64,000 bases of DNA. Origin: Streptomyces alboniger (GTDB taxonomy: Bacteria > Actinomycetota > Actinomycetes > Streptomycetales > Streptomycetaceae). This document shows, one piece after another, positions 58,593-64,000 of the stretch. A program made the position numbers and the translations under genes. Below the pieces are notes generated by a model, which worked only from the letters and a program-made list of their open reading frames with translations, did not search any database and was not told where the DNA came from. Positions within the stretch are counted from its first letter, which is position 1. Every line of letters starts with the position of its first letter. The stretch covers positions 6,014,001 to 6,078,000 of the forward strand of contig NZ_CP023695.1 in NCBI RefSeq assembly GCF_008704395.1, given 5' to 3'.

Positions 58593-59094
58593 CCTGGGGT
58601 TTTGCTGACCGTGCATTATGGGCGCTACGTGCGTTACGGGCGATATCTTGACGCATATCTGACGCACGTGACGCACGTTTGACGCACGAACGGCCCGTTG
58701 CCTGACGGGTCGTCACGGGTGGTGTGAGCCTGCCGGGAGGCGCTTGCCCATATGGGGGTGGTCTCCGCGGTGGGGTGGTGAGGCCGGCTGCTGAGCGGTT
58801 GGCCGGCCCCGCCCCTTCGCTGCTCGGCCGTGACGTTCCGTGATGCTGGGGAGGGTGTCGGACGGATGTCTTGTCAGGGGTCGTGCCCGAGGAAGGGCGT
58901 CAAGTTGTCTGCTCCTGGTTCGGGGATGTCGGATGGCCGGGACGGCGTGCTTAGCGGCCGCAATCACGCTCAGTTCGGCGCTTAGGTGACGGTCATCGTC
59001 TGAAGGTCGCTGTTGCCTGCCGTATCGGACTCCCGAAGTGTCAGTGCCCTCCTTCATAATCGGGGCACCGTCTTCAACGAAGGACCTCACCTCT
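58593..59094. other. 502-base junction region before the restriction-modification operon
   Basis: This non-coding stretch separates the core genome from hsdM. It has a cluster of TGACGCA repeats at its left end (58649-58687) and no tRNA or clear attachment site. A CATAAT at 59055-59060 may be the -10 of hsdM. Composition shifts to lower GC to the right. Confidence 0.5.
58649..58687. repeat. Four direct TGACGCA repeats
   Basis: TGACGCA(C/T) occurs at 58649, 58660, 58669 and 58680, with spacings of 11, 9 and 11 bases. It could be an operator array or the scar of an insertion. Confidence 0.6.
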
Positions 59095-60609
59095 GTGACG
59101 ATCACCCAGCACGAGCTCGAGTCCCGGCTGTGGGACGCCGCGAACGCGCTCCGCGGCCCCGTCGACCCCGCTGACTTCAAGACCTACGTCTTCCCAATGC
59201 TGTTCTGGAAGTGGATCAGCGACACCTGGGTCCACGAGCACGACGCGGCGTTCGATAAGTACGGCGACGACCTCGACGACGAGATTGAGGCCGAATTTCA
59301 CCGGTTCGAGCTGCCCGAGGGCACGCTGTGGAGCGAGGTCACCGGGAAGGTCACCAACCTCGGTGCGGAGATCGCGAAGACCTTCCAGCGAATCGAAATG
59401 GCCAACCCCCGCTCGCTCGCTGGCGTCTTCGGCGACGCCTCGTGGGGCAACCAGGAGCGCATCCCGGAGTCGGCCCTGCTGGGGCTCATCCGAGCGTTTA
59501 ACAAGATCACTCTCGACCCGACGACAGTCTCGCACGATCTGCTCGGCGCGGGCTATGAGTACTTGCTGAAGAATTTCGCCGACGAGTCGGGCAAGAAGGC
59601 TGGCGAGTTCTTCACGCCCCGTGAGGTCGTGAATTTGCTCGTCGGGATCCTCCAACCTCAGCCGGGCGAGTCCGTCTACGACCCGTCCTGCGGCTCCGGG
59701 GGGATGCTTGTCGCGACGATCAATCAGCTGCGCGAGTCCGGCAAAGACCACCGCACGCTCAGGGCATACGGTCAGGAGATCAACCTGACGACGGCCTCGA
59801 TCGCCCGGATGAACCTGTTCCTGCACGAGATCGAGGACTTTGACATCAAGCGCGGTGACACCCTCCGTGCTCCGGCGTTCAAGGCCCCCAGCGGTGCGGT
59901 CCGTCAATTCGACGTCGTGATCGCCAACCCTCCGTTCTCACTAGTGAATTGGGGTGCAGACCGCTGGTCCTCGGATCCGCGAGCCATCTGCGGCGTGCCG
60001 CCGGCGCAGAACGGCGACTACGCCTTCGTCCAGCACATGGTCTCGTCAATGAAGCCCGGATCCGGTCGTGTCGGCGTGGTGATGCCCCGAGGCGTGCTGT
60101 TCCGCGGAGGCGCGGAGGCGAAGATTCGCCGGGGCCTCATCGGGAAGGACGTTCTGGAAGCCGTCGTCGGCCTGCCGCCCAAGCTGTTTTACTCGACCGA
60201 AATCCCGGCATGTCTGTTGATCTTCCGCGACCAGAAGCCAGCTGAGCGCAAGGATCACGTGCTTTTCATTGACGGCTCGGCGCGGTTTATCAAGGGCAAG
60301 AAGCAGAACCTGATGTCCGAGGATGACGTCAGAGCTGTCATCAAGGCGTACCAGACAGGTAGCGACTCAGCGGGTGAGGGCGGTGCGAACGTCCGGCTGG
60401 TGCCGCTCGAGGAGATCGAGCAGAACGACTTCGACCTGAACATCGGCCGCTACATCAGGGTCGCTGCAGGAGAGACCGCCGATCTTGGCACCGCGCTCGT
60501 GGAGTATGCCGACGCCCGGCAGCATCGCATCGACACCGAGGCTGCCATGTTTGAGCGGCTCGCAGCAGCAGGCGTCGACCTGAGCGTGTTCGGGGTGTCC
60601 AGTGAGTGA
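59095..60609 (+). CDS. hsdM: Type I restriction-modification methyltransferase subunit
   Basis: This 504-residue adenine-N6 methyltransferase subunit modifies the host site together with HsdS. The N-terminal HsdM_N domain (TITQHELESRLWDAANALRG) is followed by the methyltransferase core: FTPREVVNLLVG (173-184), SAM motif YDPSCGSGGMLV (195-206) and catalytic NPPF (278-281) in VVIANPPFSLVNW. I favour the GTG at 59095 (MTITQHE) over a GTG at 59038, because the start then matches the family and follows a possible CATAAT -10. The stop overlaps hsdS by eight bases. Composition is less GC-biased than the flanking genes. Confidence 0.93.
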   Translation: MTITQHELESRLWDAANALRGPVDPADFKTYVFPMLFWKWISDTWVHEHDAAFDKYGDDLDDEIEAEFHRFELPEGTLWSEVTGKVTNLGAEIAKTFQRIEMANPRSLAGVFGDASWGNQERIPESALLGLIRAFNKITLDPTTVSHDLLGAGYEYLLKNFADESGKKAGEFFTPREVVNLLVGILQPQPGESVYDPSCGSGGMLVATINQLRESGKDHRTLRAYGQEINLTTASIARMNLFLHEIEDFDIKRGDTLRAPAFKAPSGAVRQFDVVIANPPFSLVNWGADRWSSDPRAICGVPPAQNGDYAFVQHMVSSMKPGSGRVGVVMPRGVLFRGGAEAKIRRGLIGKDVLEAVVGLPPKLFYSTEIPACLLIFRDQKPAERKDHVLFIDGSARFIKGKKQNLMSEDDVRAVIKAYQTGSDSAGEGGANVRLVPLEEIEQNDFDLNIGRYIRVAAGETADLGTALVEYADARQHRIDTEAAMFERLAAAGVDLSVFGVSSE

Positions 60610-61873
60610 GTGGGAGAACGTCCGACTCGACGAGGTCATCGCATTGGACGTCGAAGCAGTCCCGGTCACGGCTACAGCCTCCTACGACATCGTTGGTGTC
60701 TTGAACCGCGGTCGAGGTCTGTTGTTCCGGGAACCGATTGCTGGCGATGAGACCTCATATAAGACGCTGAATCGCATCCGACCGAACCAGATCGTCTACA
60801 GCCGTTTGAAGGCGTTCGAAGGAGCGATCACCGTTGCTCCGAGCGATCTGGGTGAGGTCTACGCGTCGCAAGAGTTTCCAACATTCACGTGTGGCGAGCG
60901 AATGCTTCCCGCGTACTTCCGACTCCTTACGACCACAACACGAATGTGGGAGCAGCTGCAGGCGTTGTCGACCGGCATGGGCGGCAGGCGTGAGCGGGTC
61001 AAGCCTGCTGACTTCTTGACGATCGGAGTCGCTCTCCCGTCCTTGTCGGAACAGTGCCGCATCGTTGACGTCGTGGCCGCGGTCGACGTGCAGATTGAGT
61101 CCGTTCGATGCGAGCATGAGTGCGCTACCGAGGCCGTTCGGCGAGCGAGGCTTTCATTGCTTTCCGTGGGTGCTCGCGGAGAGTGGCAGAGCGAGATGAC
61201 CGACTCACACACCTCGCTCACGTGGACGGAGCGGCTACCTGCTGGCTGGCGGCGCGAGACCATCGGAGCAGTATCGGTCGTGCGCTCCGGTGCAACTCCT
61301 CGTCGCTCCGAGCAGGCTCGGTACTTTGACGGCGGCTCCATCCCGTGGGTGAAGACAGGCGACCTCAACGAGCGCGTGATCGGCGAAACGGACGAGTGCA
61401 TCACGGAGGTCGGGTTTGCGGAGTCGTCAGTGCGGCTTCTTCCTGCCGACACCGTCTTGGTTGCCATGTACGGAGGATTCGGTCAGATCGGCAGAACCGC
61501 CCGCCTTGCTATCCCATCCACGACGAACCAAGCAGTCAGCGCCCTGACAGCTTTGCGAGCGGATGTGATTCCCGCTTACTTGCATCAGGCTTTGAAGGCT
61601 GGCCGCCCCAAGTGGAGACTCGTGGCGGCAAGTTCGCGCAAGGACCCCAACATCAGTAAGAGAGATGTCGAGAACTTCGACTTCCCCCTGCCTGACCCTA
61701 CTGAACAGCGGGAGATCGTCGACATCCTGGAGGGCATGGAATCTGCGGCGGACATGCTTGCCGGGGAACTGCAAAGGCTCAATGCCTTTCGGTCGGCCCT
61801 TCTGGCTTCTCTCCTCAACCAGGAGATCGAAATTCCCGAGTCCTACGACGCTCTCCTGGAAGGGGTGTCCTGA
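60602..61873 (+). CDS. hsdS: Type I restriction-modification specificity subunit
   Basis: This 423-residue HsdS determines the bipartite recognition sequence. It has two target-recognition domains (about residues 1-140 and 205-370), each followed by a conserved helical spacer. The spacer segments are LPSLSEQCRIVDVVAAVDVQ (about 154-173) and LPDPTEQREIVDILEGMESA (about 365-384), the classical signature near the end of each half. The first TRD reads as an atypical KAFEGAITVAP-containing fold. The GTG at 60602 overlaps the hsdM stop. The recognition site cannot be predicted from sequence. Confidence 0.92.
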   Translation: MSEWENVRLDEVIALDVEAVPVTATASYDIVGVLNRGRGLLFREPIAGDETSYKTLNRIRPNQIVYSRLKAFEGAITVAPSDLGEVYASQEFPTFTCGERMLPAYFRLLTTTTRMWEQLQALSTGMGGRRERVKPADFLTIGVALPSLSEQCRIVDVVAAVDVQIESVRCEHECATEAVRRARLSLLSVGARGEWQSEMTDSHTSLTWTERLPAGWRRETIGAVSVVRSGATPRRSEQARYFDGGSIPWVKTGDLNERVIGETDECITEVGFAESSVRLLPADTVLVAMYGGFGQIGRTARLAIPSTTNQAVSALTALRADVIPAYLHQALKAGRPKWRLVAASSRKDPNISKRDVENFDFPLPDPTEQREIVDILEGMESAADMLAGELQRLNAFRSALLASLLNQEIEIPESYDALLEGVS

Positions 61874-61874
61874 T

Positions 61875-64000
61875 ATGGCATGGACAGAGTCGTCTACCAT
61901 CCAGCGCTCCCTGCTGGAGTGGGCCGAGGAGGCCGGGTGGGAGTACATCCCAGGCGACGAGCTGCCGCGCGACCATCACGATGTCGTCATCGAGACCTGG
62001 GTGCGTGAGGCGTTACTCGCCCTGGACCCTGAGCTCGCCGACGATCCCGAGTCTGCGGAGCTGGTGCTCCATGAGCTCAATCAGGCTGTCCTCGATGCGC
62101 ACAACGGTCTCGTCGCGGCCAACGAGCGGCTGACCGTGATGCTTCGTGGCGACCACGCGTTCACGACGATCGACGGTAGGCATGTGCCTCGTCAGCTGAT
62201 CGACTTCAAAGACCTCAAGAACAACCGCTTCACCGTGGCCGACGAGGTCACCATCAACGGCGCGACTAAACCGCGCCGGTTCGATGTCGTTTACTACGTC
62301 AACGGGTTCCCGCTGGTCGTAGCCGAGACCAAGACGCCTGTGAAGCACCAGGTCTCGTGGGTCAACGCCGCGAAGGACCTTCACGACGTGTACGAGGAGG
62401 AATACCCGAACTTTTTCGCGACGAATGTGTTCAACGTCGCGACCGAGGGGTTGGAGTTCCGCATGGCTCCGATCCGTGCAGTTGCGGACTCCGATTCCGA
62501 GATCTGGGCCCCATGGGGATCCACTGAGGACGACCCGAAGACCGTCACGGGGCCGGCTCGTGTCGAGCGGGCTGCACGCTTGTTGCTGCGGCCGGAGACT
62601 ATCCTGCCGATCCTGAAGGACCTGGTGATGTTCCGTCACGCTCGGGACGCCTCCGAGGTCGACATCAAGTTCTTGCCTCGCTACCCGCAGTTCGAGGCGG
62701 CTCTGGCGATCCACGCCAAGGTGCTTGCCGACCGTCCTGGGGGATTGATCTGGCATCACCAGGGATCGGGCAAGACCGAACTCATGGCGTTCGCCGCCGC
62801 CCGTTTGCTGCGCGATGACGCGGTAACGGAGAGATTTGGGAGCGCGCCGACGGTCATCGTGATCGCCGACCGTAAGGATCTGGTCCGGCAGACGGCGGAG
62901 ATGTTCGAGACTGCCGGCATGCCGCGGATGACGGTGCCCCGCAACCGGCGCGAGCTGCACGGTCTGCTACGCAGCGGTGAGTCGGGCGTGGTCATCACGA
63001 CCGTACACAAGTTCGCTGAGGCCGGCCATCTGAACAACCGGTCGAACATCGTGGTCCTCGTTGACGAGGCGCACCGCTCGCAGGAGGGGAAGTTCGGCGA
63101 CGCGTGGCGCGCGGCGGTGCCGCACGCGAAGTTCTTCGGCGCGACAGGCACTGCGATCGAGGACAAGGACCGTTCGACGTTCAAGCTGTTCGGCGACCCT
63201 GACGACCCGGACTTTGTGATGTCGCGGTACACGCCGGAGCAATCGATCGCCGACGGGTTCACCAAGCCGGTGATCGTGGAGGGCCGGTCTGTCGGGTTCA
63301 ACCTCGACAAGGAAGCCTTGGACGAGGCTTTCGACGAGCTGGCCACAGAGGAGGGCCTGGATGAGGAGGAGAAAGTCTTCCTGTCGGGAAAGGCTTCTCA
63401 CATCGAGACGATCCTATCCAACCCCGAGCGCGTGGCGGCTGTGTGCGCCGACATTGTCGACCACTTCCTAACCTATGTCGCACCTTTGGGGCAGAAGGCT
63501 CAGGTCGTGGCCTACAACCAGCGCCTTGTGATCGCGTACACCAGGGCCATCGAGGCCGAGCTGGAGCGCCGCGCTGCAGTCATGCCGGACGGACAACTCC
63601 GTGAGGTCGGTGTGGTGATGCACGTCGCCGACAGCAAGGAGACCCCCAAGGAATACAAGAAGCACCTGCTTACTCCCGAGCAGGAGGAGGCGCTTAAGCG
63701 CCGCTTCAAGAAGGTCGATGACCCGTTGTCGTTCATCGTCGTCACCGCGAAGTGGATGACCGGCTTCAATGCACCCATCGAAGGCGTGCTGTATCTCGAC
63801 AAGCCTGCGAAGGACACGAACCTCTTCCAGACGATCACGCGGCCCAACCGTCCGTGGAAGAACCCGGTCACCGGCCAGCGCAAGGACTTCGGGCGGGTCG
63901 TCGACTACATCGGTCTCGCGAGGGCCATCGGTAAGGCAGTCGCCGGTCCGAAGGTGAAGGACGACGAAGAGGACGAGCTCAACGTCACGGACGCCTCCAA
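61875..64000 (+). CDS. hsdR: Type I restriction enzyme R subunit (3' end beyond window)
   Basis: This is the nuclease-translocase subunit; 708 codons are visible of the usual ~1000. The ATG at 61875 is one base after the hsdS stop. The N-terminal PD-(D/E)xK nuclease has D137 and E151-T-K153 in VVAETKTP. The SF2 helicase core has Walker A HHQGSGKTE (G297-T301) and DEAH-type motif VLVDEAHRS (D397-H400), plus ATGTAIE (motif III). A TTA leucine codon occurs at codon 47 (62013-62015), the only one seen in the three hsd genes. In Streptomyces TTA needs the bldA tRNA. Confidence 0.92.
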   Translation, partial: MAWTESSTIQRSLLEWAEEAGWEYIPGDELPRDHHDVVIETWVREALLALDPELADDPESAELVLHELNQAVLDAHNGLVAANERLTVMLRGDHAFTTIDGRHVPRQLIDFKDLKNNRFTVADEVTINGATKPRRFDVVYYVNGFPLVVAETKTPVKHQVSWVNAAKDLHDVYEEEYPNFFATNVFNVATEGLEFRMAPIRAVADSDSEIWAPWGSTEDDPKTVTGPARVERAARLLLRPETILPILKDLVMFRHARDASEVDIKFLPRYPQFEAALAIHAKVLADRPGGLIWHHQGSGKTELMAFAAARLLRDDAVTERFGSAPTVIVIADRKDLVRQTAEMFETAGMPRMTVPRNRRELHGLLRSGESGVVITTVHKFAEAGHLNNRSNIVVLVDEAHRSQEGKFGDAWRAAVPHAKFFGATGTAIEDKDRSTFKLFGDPDDPDFVMSRYTPEQSIADGFTKPVIVEGRSVGFNLDKEALDEAFDELATEEGLDEEEKVFLSGKASHIETILSNPERVAAVCADIVDHFLTYVAPLGQKAQVVAYNQRLVIAYTRAIEAELERRAAVMPDGQLREVGVVMHVADSKETPKEYKKHLLTPEQEEALKRRFKKVDDPLSFIVVTAKWMTGFNAPIEGVLYLDKPAKDTNLFQTITRPNRPWKNPVTGQRKDFGRVVDYIGLARAIGKAVAGPKVKDDEEDELNVTDAS

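Noticed and set aside
59038..59094. Upstream GTG start for hsdM adding 19 residues
   Set aside because: The added residues are not typical of HsdM, and a possible CATAAT -10 lies inside this segment. The GTG at 59095 gives the usual TITQxELE start.
58593..64000. Integrative element or prophage carrying the hsd genes
   Set aside because: No integrase, tRNA-borne attachment site, transposase or phage gene is visible. The right boundary lies beyond the window, so mobility cannot be claimed.
1..64000. CRISPR array, tRNA or rRNA genes
   Set aside because: No regularly spaced repeats, cloverleaf-like sequences or rRNA motifs were recognised by eye. A tRNAscan or Infernal run would be decisive.

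Overview
The window is chromosomal DNA from a Streptomyces. The evidence is the very high GC content and codon bias, many GTG starts, the cell-division protein SepH, CutRS, a DmdR1-type iron box, a ydaO-type c-di-AMP riboswitch, and gene order matching conserved actinobacterial blocks. There are about 50 genes and almost all of it is core genome. Only the last ~5 kb, a type I restriction-modification operon, looks acquired. No rRNA, tRNA, IS element, prophage or CRISPR was seen.

Layout. 0-6 kb: a CitA/DcuS-like sensor kinase and its response regulator (cut by the left edge), an iron-box-controlled sucrase/ferredoxin-like protein, and a divergent pair of citrate synthases, one fused to a DNA-binding helix-turn-helix. 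6-16 kb: two small Streptomyces-type unknowns, a CobW-type metallochaperone GTPase, topoisomerase IV subunit A (parC), a catalytic/non-catalytic pair of M16 peptidases, a c-di-AMP riboswitch with its LytM endopeptidase, a GntR regulator and HPr (ptsH). 16-31 kb: a Pat-like acetyltransferase/NDP-acyl-CoA-synthetase fusion, DUF5998, an alkaline-phosphatase superfamily enzyme, thymidine kinase, a VOC protein, a sulfurtransferase, sepH, a membrane protein with a low-complexity tail, a sugar-lactone oxidase, an MFS transporter, ferrochelatase and an inositol monophosphatase. 31-38 kb: CutRS, then the conserved cluster DUF4193 / unknown / DUF3093 / thioesterase / dut / DUF3710.

38-58.6 kb: an FtsX-type ABC export system (two permeases, two ATPases), kdpDE without kdpABC, an OB-fold protein, DUF3159, the RCK proteins CeoB and CeoC, an ArsR/PadR-like regulator with a divergent MMPL transporter, a KimA-like potassium permease and a TRAM-domain RNA methyltransferase. 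The same backbone (RNA methyltransferase, APC/KimA permease, ceoB, ceoC, DUF3159, OB protein, DUF3710, dut, DUF3093, DUF4193) is known from Mycobacterium tuberculosis around Rv2689c-Rv2699c, so the ABC-kdpDE and regulator-MMPL blocks look like lineage-specific insertions. 59-64 kb: hsdM, hsdS and hsdR (hsdR cut by the right edge), with lower GC and a rare TTA leucine codon in hsdR.

The most interesting theme is potassium and c-di-AMP. A KimA-type importer, two RCK-domain proteins and KdpD all belong to families that bind c-di-AMP in other bacteria. They lie close together, with no TrkH/KtrB pore or kdpABC in the window, and the same window holds a c-di-AMP riboswitch ahead of a cell-wall hydrolase. 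Also worth checking are the iron box on the sucrase-like gene, a matched pair of operators between the regulator and the MMPL gene, the DNA-binding citrate synthase beside a perfect palindrome, and a possible bldA dependence of the restriction subunit only.
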